From positions 1 to 11,612 of the forward strand of contig JAEYXG010000130.1 in assembly GCA_023428585.1 (NCBI GenBank): a stretch of 11,612 nucleotides of DNA, in the 5' to 3' direction. A program made the translations under genes and the position numbers. How positions within the stretch are numbered: the stretch's first letter is position 1; each line of letters opens with the position of its first letter. Positions 1-6,339 of the stretch are shown here, one piece after another. Source of the stretch: Bacteroidota bacterium (GTDB lineage Bacteria > Bacteroidota > Bacteroidia > Bacteroidales > Lentimicrobiaceae). The notes beneath the pieces are model-generated. The model was not told where the DNA came from. It made no database searches and saw only the letters and a program-made list of their open reading frames with translations.

Positions 1-910
1 GTCCAACAGCCACTTTTTCAAGCATTTGTTCAACGTACTCCATCATCCAGAAGTAATCTTTGTAGGCGACATAAATTTCCAAAACGGTAAACTCCGGATT
101 ATGGGTGCGATCCATTCCTTCATTCCTAAAATCCTTTGCAAACTCATAAACCCCATCAAATCCCCCCACAATCAGCTTTTTGAGATATAACTCATTGGCA
201 ATACGAAGGTATAGAGTCATATCAAGGGCATTATGGTGCGTTATGAAAGGTCTTGCAGCTGCACCACCCGGTATTGGTTGCAAGATTGGTGTTTCAACTT
301 CAAGATAATTACTTTCATTGAAAAAATCTCTCATAATTGAGATGATCTTGTTTCTTTTTATGAAGATATCACGCACCTCCGGATTTACAATCAAATCAAC
401 ATACCTCATACGGTACCTGGCTTCAGGATCACTGAATGCATCGAAAACCTGATCATCTTTTTCTTTAACAACAGGAAGAGGACGCAATGACTTACTGAGA
501 ACTTTCAAAGACTTGACATGTATTGATATCTCACCCATCTGGGTAATAAATACAAAACCTGTTACGCCAATTATGTCACCAATATCCAAAAGTCGCTTAA
601 AAACAGTATTATAGAGTGATTTGTCCTCTCCTGGGCATATATCATCACGTTTAATATAAAGTTGAATTCTACCTGAGGAATCCTGGAGATCAACAAATGA
701 AGCAGCTCCCATAATCCTGCGTGTCATTATACGACCTGCTATGGATATATCACTATAAAGTGTATTATCTGATGGGAATTTATCGAGTATTTCTTTGGTT
801 GATATATTAACGTTAAAGGCCTCTGCCGGATAAGGATTAATCCCCAAGGCTTCAAGTTCTTTAAGGGAATTTCGTCGAATTGATTCTTGTTCGCTGATTT
901 CTTGATACAT
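1..910 (-). CDS. lysS: Lysyl-tRNA synthetase, class II (3' end cut by window edge)
   Basis: Charges tRNA-Lys with lysine using ATP in the cytoplasm. The 303 visible codons begin MYQEISEQES. They show the N-terminal tRNA-anticodon-binding OB fold (about residues 55-150, with FVDLQDSSGRIQLY), the linker RYRMRYVDLIVN (165-176), class II motif 1 (about 187-221, ending ETPILQPIPGGAAARPF) and motif 2 (about 254-280, FAKDFRNEGMDRTHNPEF). The order and spacing match bacterial LysS. The C-terminal half, with motif 3, lies outside the window. The ATG at 908-910 fits the expected LysS N-terminus and lies just downstream of a TATCTTTG -7 element, implying a very short leader. It is the last gene of the minus-strand series porZ-recO-lysS, but a 132-bp gap and its own promoter candidate suggest separate control. 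Identity is secure. Confidence 0.97.
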   Translation of the reverse strand, partial: MYQEISEQESIRRNSLKELEALGINPYPAEAFNVNISTKEILDKFPSDNTLYSDISIAGRIMTRRIMGAASFVDLQDSSGRIQLYIKRDDICPGEDKSLYNTVFKRLLDIGDIIGVTGFVFITQMGEISIHVKSLKVLSKSLRPLPVVKEKDDQVFDAFSDPEARYRMRYVDLIVNPEVRDIFIKRNKIISIMRDFFNESNYLEVETPILQPIPGGAAARPFITHHNALDMTLYLRIANELYLKKLIVGGFDGVYEFAKDFRNEGMDRTHNPEFTVLEIYVAYKDYFWMMEYVEQMLEKVAVG

Positions 911-926
911 TGGTAAAAAATTTCCG

Positions 927-934
927 CAAAGATA
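927..934 (-). promoter_or_regulatory. Candidate lysS promoter, -7 element TATCTTTG
   Basis: On the minus strand this reads TATCTTTG, an exact match to the Bacteroidota -7 consensus TAnnTTTG, ending 16 bp before the lysS ATG. I see no convincing TTG-type -33 element at the usual distance. The implied leader is only about 10 nt, with no Shine-Dalgarno sequence, which is common in this phylum. Confidence 0.5.
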
Positions 935-952
935 GGGATTATCCGAGTTGAT

Positions 953-970
953 TACTACTGAGAAGTAGTA
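953..970. repeat. Perfect 7-bp inverted repeat upstream of lysS
   Basis: TACTACT (953-959), loop GAGA, AGTAGTA (964-970). It lies just upstream of the lysS -7 element, in the recO-lysS gap. Read on the minus strand it is not followed by a T-run, so it is a poor intrinsic terminator. It could be a protein-binding site or a hairpin at the end of the recO transcript. Confidence 0.35.
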
Positions 971-1042
971 GGGAGTAAACTGAACTTCTGATTTGAAGCG
1001 CCCTGTTAAATATATACCGGAGCTTACAGTGAATGAAAAGAA

Positions 1043-1768
1043 TCAGCTCATTATTTCATGCAACACCTTAACTGACTTCAACTCTGACATATCAGGCAAG
1101 TGAATCCTAAAGTAGTCGAGCAGGTTATTTAATAGTTCCATTCTAATAAGCTTAGGAGCATTAAAATTATTTAGTGATGGGTAATCAATTAATGTAATAT
1201 CCTTGAGGAGCTTCAGTGCATCACCCACAATAACAAAGGAATGACCTGGATTTTGTTTGACAATTAACCCAGAGAGCATGTCAAAATGGGTTCCTTCTGC
1301 AATAAGTGAATGGGTTGGTCCAATACCTAGATGCTCAGATAATCGAACTAAAAACAACAAGTGAAACAAACCAACAGGTATGTTAGAATCATTGAGATTT
1401 TGCAAACTATATTCAATAAAATCAAATAGAGATTGATTTGCTTCTTCTTCTTTAACAGATTTATATAAGACTTCAGTGATAAAAAGGAGGATACTGCTAC
1501 GGGGCATATCATCAGTAATTTCATGAAACTGTCTGTTCAATGATACCTCCTTGATATATTGTAACGAGCGGCCGGGTTTATTGTCAATAACCAAATCAAG
1601 TAAAGACAAATGACCGAACAGAGCCGGTTTAATCCTGGAATTTCTACTGAATAAGGAACGAACTATACATGATTGCAAACCAGCATTCTCCGTAAAAATA
1701 CTGACTATGCCCGAGCTATCAGAATATCGGGAAACATGAAATACCAAACCCCTTGTTGCTTGAAGCAT
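1043..1768 (-). CDS. recO: DNA repair protein RecO
   Basis: RecO binds single-stranded DNA and, with RecR, loads RecA at gaps in the RecFOR recombination-repair pathway. The 241-residue length is normal for the family. The N-terminal OB fold (about residues 1-80) starts MLQATRGLVFHVSRYSDSSG and contains the Bacteroidota-typical stretches LSLLDLVI and SLQYIKEV. The C-terminal part is helical, with LFITEVLYKSVKEEE and QSLFDFIEYSL. The protein contains a single cysteine, so the four-cysteine zinc site of some RecO proteins is absent, as is usual in this phylum. It starts 45 bp after the porZ stop and has no strong promoter of its own, so co-transcription with porZ is likely (inference). Confidence 0.93.
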   Translation of the reverse strand: MLQATRGLVFHVSRYSDSSGIVSIFTENAGLQSCIVRSLFSRNSRIKPALFGHLSLLDLVIDNKPGRSLQYIKEVSLNRQFHEITDDMPRSSILLFITEVLYKSVKEEEANQSLFDFIEYSLQNLNDSNIPVGLFHLLFLVRLSEHLGIGPTHSLIAEGTHFDMLSGLIVKQNPGHSFVIVGDALKLLKDITLIDYPSLNNFNAPKLIRMELLNNLLDYFRIHLPDMSELKSVKVLHEIMS

Positions 1769-1813
1769 ATAAATTTGATAGCGTCCAAATTCCGTAAAAT
1801 GGCGACAAAGAAT

Positions 1814-4144
1814 CTAATTTACAATCATGATCTTTGTCACTTCCGTTTTTGACCCATCTTCATTACTGATGAATACGAGGTAAACTCCCGTTTTTGCCTT
1901 GTCTCCATTGAAATTATAACCGTTCCAAAGGGCTTGTCCTCCAATTGCATCAGTTGAATAAACCAAATTGCCGGCAATATCTGTAATCTTGACTGATGAG
2001 TTTTCCACAAGCCCCCTGATGGCAATATTGCCGGTATAGTTAGAATAAACAGGATTTGGGAAAACAAGCACTTCACTGAGAGTTTCTTTGGGAGGAACTG
2101 CTTCTGACCTGTAAGAAATGATTCCTTTAGGTGTGGAAATGAATAATTCACCTAATTCTGTAAGGGTTAGATCAGTGATCGAATTTGATAATAGGGGACT
2201 GTTAACCTCAGTAAAATGAAGCAATTGTTTAGTACCATCTGCCGACATAAGGAACAAACCGGCTCTATCAGTTCCAAACCATTTTCTGTTTGACCCATCC
2301 ACAGCAATTGCGGTTACAGATTCCGTTTCGAGTAGATATTGCCCATAACCATCTTGTTCAATTAATACCTTTTGGGCATCGAAATTCTGATTTGAGAATA
2401 CATTTTGAGGCGAATAAAACACGGCGATTCCTTTATCTGTTCCAAGCCAAACCAAACCCTCTCTATCAACGGCAATACTCTTAACGAAGGAGCCTGGCAA
2501 ATTCCCGTTTCCTGATGCCGCCGAAAGTTTCTTTGTTTGGTCATCAGCTGGATTATTTGGTGTTTCATTATCACTGAATACAAATAGATTAAGGTTACGG
2601 CCAAGAAGCCATTTCTGGTTTTGCTTGTCAATTACAATCCTGTCAACTTCAACACCGGAACCTGCAGAACCAAGAGAATAGGAAGTCCAGGTTCCATCCG
2701 GGGTCATTCGCGACAGCACTGATTCAGCAGAGGAATTTACAACCCATAAATTATTATCATAATCAAAAGTCAAACCGGTAACATCAATCCTTCCCGGCGA
2801 AAGAGAATGAAATTGCAAAGAGCTATTTAGCTCGGTATAATGCTGAACAAACACACCATCATTGTATTCAAGCATACCATATCCCATTGTACCAAGAAAC
2901 ACCTGTTTTGGATTGGAAGGGTTTACTGCTACACTATAAACATCCCGATAATCATTAAGAAACTGATCCTGTTTATAATCAACAGTGCGCCAACTCCCTT
3001 CCACGAAACCGGCGAAACGTGCCTGCCTATAAAGTTGTTCAAAAGAGGTATTTCTACCTCCAGGCACTATCCAAACATCATCTTTTGCGGATGATAATGC
3101 AAATGCATCAGGGAAATCAGGTCCGTTTAAGAGGAACTTTTCATAATTATAAATATTAGTCACTTTGACCAAACCTTCCAGCTGATCTCCAATCCAAACA
3201 ATATTATTTTCAAGCATCAATGCATCACGAGGACTTACGCTTCCCGGATCATAAGTCCATATTCTATAATCCATGGTTCCGTCAGGCTTGTATACATCAA
3301 GTGCCAAGTTATTGCAAACAAGCATCCTATCCATGTAAACTTCCATGCTATATCTGTCAGAAAGAAATTGCTCCTCGAAAACTTGCCATACTCCATTTAT
3401 TTTAACAAACATCTGGTCATCTGCATAGTTCGGCCCGGCTTTATTGACATATATACGATCGTTAAAGACAACTATCTGTGAATACAAACCTGATGGCAAC
3501 ACAGGAGACACTTCCCTTGTCCATTCAGCAAAGTTTGCCAAATTTGAGTTAAAGTAATGAGCTGAATAAATCCCCGTTTCAGTTACTGCGTAAATTATAG
3601 AATCAGTTGGATTATATGCAATATCCTGAACATTAATTGCTGAGCCCTCAGGTCCAATATAATATATTGGCTCTGGAAATTCCTCCTCATCTATATCAAG
3701 AACCACAACCCCAAAACCACATGACAGATATGCCAGGTTATCAATAAAAACAATGCTATTAATTGATTTATCTCCAAGAATTGGCTTCCTTTTAATGTCA
3801 GAAAGGTTGATTATTCTATCACCTTTTATCAAATCTATATTGGCATTCGAATAAGCTATTACAAGTGTATTGTATTTCTTGTTGTACTCAATACTACTGA
3901 TGCCAACATCACTTAGTCCATTTATCTTGGTAATTCTGTTTAGACTATTATCATCATGGTCAAGATAAAACAATGCATATGGAGTTGCTGCAAAAATACG
4001 TGTTCCTCCATCTGAAACCGCAATCACATTCCGATATGGCAGGTGGTCACGCCACTCTCCTATTCCAACTTCCTGAGAAAATACTGTAACAATATTGCTC
4101 AAAAAAATAATAAAAATCAGTAAATTTACCTTAAGTGCTCTCAT
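1814..4144 (-). CDS. porZ: Type IX secretion system surface protein PorZ
   Basis: PorZ is part of the cell-surface attachment complex (PorU, PorV, PorQ, PorZ) that processes T9SS cargo and attaches it to anionic lipopolysaccharide. The 776-residue protein has an N-terminal signal peptide (hydrophobic 7-21, likely cleavage before Q24), the mature N-terminal motif GEWRDHLPY (29-37), then two beta-propellers. The first contains FAATPYALFYLD, NANIDLI and SCGFGVVVLDID. The second carries regulator-propeller repeats such as VWLGTDKGIAVF and KWFGTDRAGLF. Residues 691-776 form a type A T9SS C-terminal domain (VFPNPV, then KTGVYLVFIS and a terminal KIMIVN). Length and architecture match Porphyromonas gingivalis PorZ as I remember it. 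The ATG follows a long AT-rich leader without a clear Shine-Dalgarno site. It is divergent from the sigma factor gene and likely heads the recO transcript. Confidence 0.92.
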   Translation of the reverse strand: MRALKVNLLIFIIFLSNIVTVFSQEVGIGEWRDHLPYRNVIAVSDGGTRIFAATPYALFYLDHDDNSLNRITKINGLSDVGISSIEYNKKYNTLVIAYSNANIDLIKGDRIINLSDIKRKPILGDKSINSIVFIDNLAYLSCGFGVVVLDIDEEEFPEPIYYIGPEGSAINVQDIAYNPTDSIIYAVTETGIYSAHYFNSNLANFAEWTREVSPVLPSGLYSQIVVFNDRIYVNKAGPNYADDQMFVKINGVWQVFEEQFLSDRYSMEVYMDRMLVCNNLALDVYKPDGTMDYRIWTYDPGSVSPRDALMLENNIVWIGDQLEGLVKVTNIYNYEKFLLNGPDFPDAFALSSAKDDVWIVPGGRNTSFEQLYRQARFAGFVEGSWRTVDYKQDQFLNDYRDVYSVAVNPSNPKQVFLGTMGYGMLEYNDGVFVQHYTELNSSLQFHSLSPGRIDVTGLTFDYDNNLWVVNSSAESVLSRMTPDGTWTSYSLGSAGSGVEVDRIVIDKQNQKWLLGRNLNLFVFSDNETPNNPADDQTKKLSAASGNGNLPGSFVKSIAVDREGLVWLGTDKGIAVFYSPQNVFSNQNFDAQKVLIEQDGYGQYLLETESVTAIAVDGSNRKWFGTDRAGLFLMSADGTKQLLHFTEVNSPLLSNSITDLTLTELGELFISTPKGIISYRSEAVPPKETLSEVLVFPNPVYSNYTGNIAIRGLVENSSVKITDIAGNLVYSTDAIGGQALWNGYNFNGDKAKTGVYLVFISNEDGSKTEVTKIMIVN

Positions 4145-4249
4145 TAATAAAATTGGTTAACAGTTCGTCTTTATTGTAAAAGCTTCAATTGTATCGTAGT
4201 CCAGTAATAAACTTTAATTTCAGCATTTTATTGCATCGCTAAAATTGAG

Positions 4250-4296
4250 GAGATAAAGATAGTTAATAGGTCGGAAGTGACTACAATCTTTATCTC
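4250..4296. repeat. Perfect 11-bp inverted repeat between porZ and the sigma gene
   Basis: GAGATAAAGAT (4250-4260) and its exact reverse complement ATCTTTATCTC (4286-4296) flank a 25-bp spacer. The left arm overlaps the candidate porZ -7 element. The wide spacer and lack of a flanking T-run argue against a terminator. A symmetric operator or a divergent promoter pair is more likely. Confidence 0.55.
4254..4261 (-). promoter_or_regulatory. Candidate porZ promoter, -7-like TATCTTTA
   Basis: The minus strand reads TATCTTTA, 7 of 8 positions of TAnnTTTG, with an ATTG 22 nt upstream that could serve as the -33 element. The transcript leader would be about 100 nt. The element is embedded in the left arm of the 11-bp inverted repeat, so a protein bound there would control it directly. 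Confidence 0.3.
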
Positions 4297-4442
4297 AAAA
4301 CAGTTTTTTTGGAATTCTGAACTATTCTTTAAAAACATTTATGCAACCTCTCTGTTTATTGACAAATTTTTTTTTCTTTATGAATTATTGCCAATTTTGT
4401 TCAATTGGTCGGTTAATTTTATAATTTTATAATCTCTATTAC

Positions 4443-4511
4443 AATATACCTGAGATTTTGATACCAATTCAGAGAAACAAGGACGGTATATTAGATGACA
4501 ATAAAATATAC
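4443..4511. repeat. Three AATATAC/GTATATT motifs before the sigma gene
   Basis: AATATACC (4443-4450), its reverse complement GGTATATT (4485-4492), and AATATAC (4505-4511) lie within 75 bp of the sigma gene ATG. The last two can pair as a 7-bp hairpin directly before the start codon. AT-rich composition makes chance occurrence possible. Confidence 0.3.
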
Positions 4512-4517
4512 TTCTGA

Positions 4518-5090
4518 ATGATACACTATTCTGACAGCGCAATAATTGAAGGCTTAAAGCTCAATAGTGATTTCATCATCAAACACGTCTACAAGGAGTT
4601 TTTCCCAACTATTAAGTTCCTGATCAAGAAGAACACAGGAAATGAGGAAGATGCAGAGGACATATTCCAGGAATCATTGTTAGTAATACTCAAGAATGTT
4701 CAAAAGGATGAATTCTATCTTTCATGCTCGTTCCTCACATATCTTTATTCAATTAGCCGTAACCTGTGGATGCAGCGTTTAAAGGTCAAACGAAAGGGAA
4801 TGGATAATTTTGAGGTTCTAGAAAAATTTATCAACATTCCTGAGAGCGCAAGTATTGAGATGGCTGAGATGGAACAACTTCGATATAGGATTTATCGTGA
4901 TCATTTTAGCGCCCTGGAAAAGGATTGTCAGCGTATTTTGCTTCTTTCATTACAGAAATTCAGCTCTAAAGAGATAGCTGATACAATGGGCTATAGTTCG
5001 GAAAATTATGCCAAGACCAAGAAATACAACTGTAAAGAAAGACTGAAAAAGGCTATAATGGAAGATCCGCGGATGTCTGAAACATTTTAA
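4518..5090 (+). CDS. ECF-type RNA polymerase sigma factor
   Basis: A sigma-70-family alternative sigma factor that would direct RNA polymerase to a specific promoter set. Of 190 residues, 22-93 resemble sigma region 2: core-binding DAEDIFQESLLVI (45-57) and a region 2.3/2.4-like SFLTYLYSISRNLWMQRLK (71-89). About 125-182 form region 4: FSALEKDCQRILLLSLQKFSSKEIADTMG, then a helix-turn-helix recognition segment SSENYAKTKKYNCKERLKKAI. An in-frame TGA touches the ATG, so this is the earliest possible start; no Shine-Dalgarno site is obvious. No anti-sigma factor, FecR or TonB-dependent receptor gene adjoins it, unlike many Bacteroidota ECF loci. It is divergent from porZ. P. gingivalis SigP, an ECF sigma acting with PorX/PorY, controls T9SS genes, but equivalence here is unproven. 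Confidence 0.88.
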   Translation: MIHYSDSAIIEGLKLNSDFIIKHVYKEFFPTIKFLIKKNTGNEEDAEDIFQESLLVILKNVQKDEFYLSCSFLTYLYSISRNLWMQRLKVKRKGMDNFEVLEKFINIPESASIEMAEMEQLRYRIYRDHFSALEKDCQRILLLSLQKFSSKEIADTMGYSSENYAKTKKYNCKERLKKAIMEDPRMSETF

Positions 5091-5131
5091 CGGACCATAT
5101 ATAGCCTTTTCCCGTCATGAAATACCATTAA

Positions 5132-5737
5132 CTAGTAATTTGCTTCTTCAATTTCAAAGAAAGCCCTTGGGTGATCACATACCGGACAATTTTTTAGAGC
5201 CCGTTTACCTTTATAGTGATAGCCGCATTTACGGCAAACCCACACAACATCTTCTTCTCTTTCAAATACTTTACCTTCACGTAAATTATTCAATAATTTG
5301 AGATACCGCTTTTCGTGCTCAGCTTCTACTGAAGCAATCAACTTGAAAATGCTTGCGATTTTTTTAAAGCCCTCCTGCTCTGCAGTAGCAGCAAACTCTG
5401 GATAAAGCAAGAAGCTCTCTTCATTTTCACCCTCTGCTGCTGCTTTAAGATTTTCATCTGTGCTACCAATTACTCCGGCCGGATAGGAGGCTGTGATTTC
5501 AACCATTCCGCCTTCCAGAAACTTGAAGAAAGTTTTAGAATGCATATCTTCCTGGTCTGCTGTTTCTTCAAAAAAAGCTGCTATTTGCTCATAACCATCT
5601 TCTCTTGCCTGTTGTGCAAACAACTTGTAACGTCTTGCAGCCTGCGATTCACCGGCAAATGATTTCAATAGATTCAGCTCAGTCTTCGTCCCTTTTACTG
5701 ACTTCTGTGCAGTACTAGTTTTGTCTGTATTTTCCAT
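5132..5737 (-). CDS. rbr: Rubrerythrin (diiron peroxidase with C-terminal rubredoxin domain)
   Basis: Rubrerythrins reduce hydrogen peroxide in the cytoplasm of anaerobes and microaerophiles, with electrons passing through the rubredoxin iron to the diiron site. The 201-residue protein has a ferritin-like four-helix domain (about 20-152) with likely ligands E30 (AGES), E63 and H66 (QEDMH), E107, E138 and H141 (EAEH). The rubredoxin-like domain (about 162-200) has CRKC (168-171) and CPVC (184-187). The position expected to hold the second glutamate of the usual ExxExYP motif is leucine: the sequence reads ESFLLYP, with L110 at the place of D. vulgaris E97. An in-frame TAA lies 12 bp before the ATG, fixing the start. 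It converges on the sigma gene with a 41-bp gap. A -7 element at 5844-5851 and a hairpin in the leader may govern expression. Confidence 0.95.
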   Translation of the reverse strand: MENTDKTSTAQKSVKGTKTELNLLKSFAGESQAARRYKLFAQQAREDGYEQIAAFFEETADQEDMHSKTFFKFLEGGMVEITASYPAGVIGSTDENLKAAAEGENEESFLLYPEFAATAEQEGFKKIASIFKLIASVEAEHEKRYLKLLNNLREGKVFEREEDVVWVCRKCGYHYKGKRALKNCPVCDHPRAFFEIEEANY

Positions 5738-5757
5738 AGTATTATATTATTTGATTG

Positions 5758-5777
5758 GTACTGCTAAAATGCAGTAC
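5758..5777 (-). promoter_or_regulatory. Perfect 7-bp hairpin or operator in the rubrerythrin leader
   Basis: GTACTGC (5758-5764), 6-nt loop, GCAGTAC (5771-5777), about 20 bp upstream of the rubrerythrin ATG. A further GCAGTACT occurs at 5709-5716 inside the start of the gene. In the mRNA it would form a stem just above the ribosome-binding area. In DNA it is a plausible dyad operator. It is not followed by a T-run, so it is not a terminator. Confidence 0.45.
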
Positions 5778-5843
5778 TTTATTTGTGATCAATAAGCTTC
5801 AACTTTTAAACACACCATTTAAATAACTTCATTTTCACTTGCT

Positions 5844-5851
5844 CAAAGGTA
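5844..5851 (-). promoter_or_regulatory. Candidate rubrerythrin promoter, -7 element TACCTTTG
   Basis: The minus strand reads TACCTTTG, an exact match to TAnnTTTG, about 107 bp upstream of the rubrerythrin ATG. No clear TTG -33 element is present at 19-22 bp. The resulting leader of about 100 nt would contain the GTACTGC hairpin. Confidence 0.45.
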
Positions 5852-5928
5852 TCAAAAAATGGTGTTTCAGTGTAAGAATATATAAAAAAATATGCAACAA
5901 ATGTAACGGATAGAATGCTCTTTTAAAA

Positions 5929-5936
5929 GAACTTTG
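5929..5936 (+). promoter_or_regulatory. Weak candidate promoter for the 93-residue gene
   Basis: GAACTTTG matches TAnnTTTG at all fixed positions except the first T, 40 bp before the ATG. No TTG -33 element is apparent at the expected distance. Confidence 0.25.
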
Positions 5937-5976
5937 TACTTCTGATTGGTGTGCCATTTAAAGGGGAAAGTGAGGA

Positions 5977-6258
5977 ATGATGAAAAAGGTGATTACTAAT
6001 GGAAGTAGAAACAAGGGGCTTTTTCTTGTGACCAAAGAGGAATATTTACATAGAATAGAGCACCTTGCCAGATTGATAAATAAGAACTACCCTGAAATTT
6101 CTGATTCAATAGATGTAACAGAAATATACAACGTTTATAAATCAGGGTCATTACATGAATTAGTAAGTTATCACGATAAAATATATCAGAAAATAAAAGA
6201 TTTTAATAAAATAGCTTTTAATCCTTCCGGGATGCTTAGGTCAAGATTATATTCATGA
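5977..6258 (+). CDS. Uncharacterised 93-residue protein
   Basis: I do not recognise this protein. It is lysine-rich and basic, lacks cysteine, has no signal peptide or membrane segment, and looks mostly helical. Notable segments are LVTKEEYLHRIEHLARLI (17-34), a tyrosine-rich middle (YNVYKSGSLHELVSYHDKIYQKI) and an arginine-containing tail (SGMLRSRLYS). The start is supported by GAGGA immediately before the double ATG (5977-5982) and purine-rich AAGGGGAAAG a little further upstream. A -7-like GAACTTTG lies at 5929-5936. A strong intrinsic terminator begins 20 bp after the stop, so this seems to be a monocistronic unit, which supports it being a real gene. It is divergent from rubrerythrin. 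The small size and unmatched sequence leave the function open. Confidence 0.65.
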   Translation: MMKKVITNGSRNKGLFLVTKEEYLHRIEHLARLINKNYPEISDSIDVTEIYNVYKSGSLHELVSYHDKIYQKIKDFNKIAFNPSGMLRSRLYS

Positions 6259-6277
6259 TTGGTTGTTAGGTTGCATG

Positions 6278-6306
6278 AAAAGGGGAGAGTGGTTTCTTCC
6301 CTTTTT
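6278..6306 (+). terminator. Rho-independent terminator after the 93-residue gene
   Basis: The 5' arm AAAAGGGGAGA (6278-6288), loop GTGGTT, and 3' arm TCTTCCCTTTT (6295-6305) form an 11-bp stem with one G-U pair, followed by T, C and a further T-run (6306-6312). It ends the upstream unit only about 35 bp before the next start codon. Confidence 0.8.
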
Positions 6307-6311
6307 CTTTT

Positions 6312-6319
6312 TACCTTTG
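6312..6319 (+). promoter_or_regulatory. Promoter candidate for the LD-carboxypeptidase gene, TACCTTTG
   Basis: An exact TAnnTTTG match, 21 bp upstream of the ATG at 6340 and directly after the terminator's T-tract. The -33 position falls on GTGG in the terminator loop, a weak match. The implied leader is about 14 nt. Confidence 0.5.
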
Positions 6320-6339
6320 AATGAAATTATGGATAATAA

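Larger units (their letters stand above)
4145..4517. other. 373-bp AT-rich divergent intergenic region (porZ / ECF sigma)
   Basis: No credible coding region or structured RNA is visible here. It holds the 5' regions of porZ (minus) and the sigma factor gene (plus). Contents: a perfect 11-bp inverted repeat (4250-4260 / 4286-4296) that includes a -7-like element for porZ; long T-runs around 4365-4380; a 6-bp inverted repeat CCAATT/AATTGG (4391-4408) overlapping a weak plus-strand -7-like CAATTTTG; and three copies of an AATATAC/GTATATT motif close to the sigma gene start. Confidence 0.6.

Noticed and set aside
1837..3405. Several open frames overlapping porZ on both strands (for example 2362-2631 minus, 2840-3094 plus)
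   Set aside because: They lie wholly inside the well-supported porZ gene, have no recognisable domains, and are expected by chance antiparallel to or out of frame with a long AT-rich gene.
4359..4387. E. coli-type promoter TTGACA with 17-bp spacing before the ECF sigma gene
   Set aside because: The -10 position reads GAATTA, a poor match. Bacteroidota primary promoters use a different consensus, and the match is within a T-rich stretch where chance similarity is likely.
4518..5090. Naming the ECF sigma factor sigP
   Set aside because: Adjacency to porZ is suggestive, but I cannot align it to SigP here, and Bacteroidota encode many ECF paralogues of similar size.
5088..5132. Bidirectional terminator between the sigma gene and rubrerythrin
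   Set aside because: Only a 4-bp ACGG/CCGT pairing with a long loop is visible in the 41-bp gap, too weak to call.
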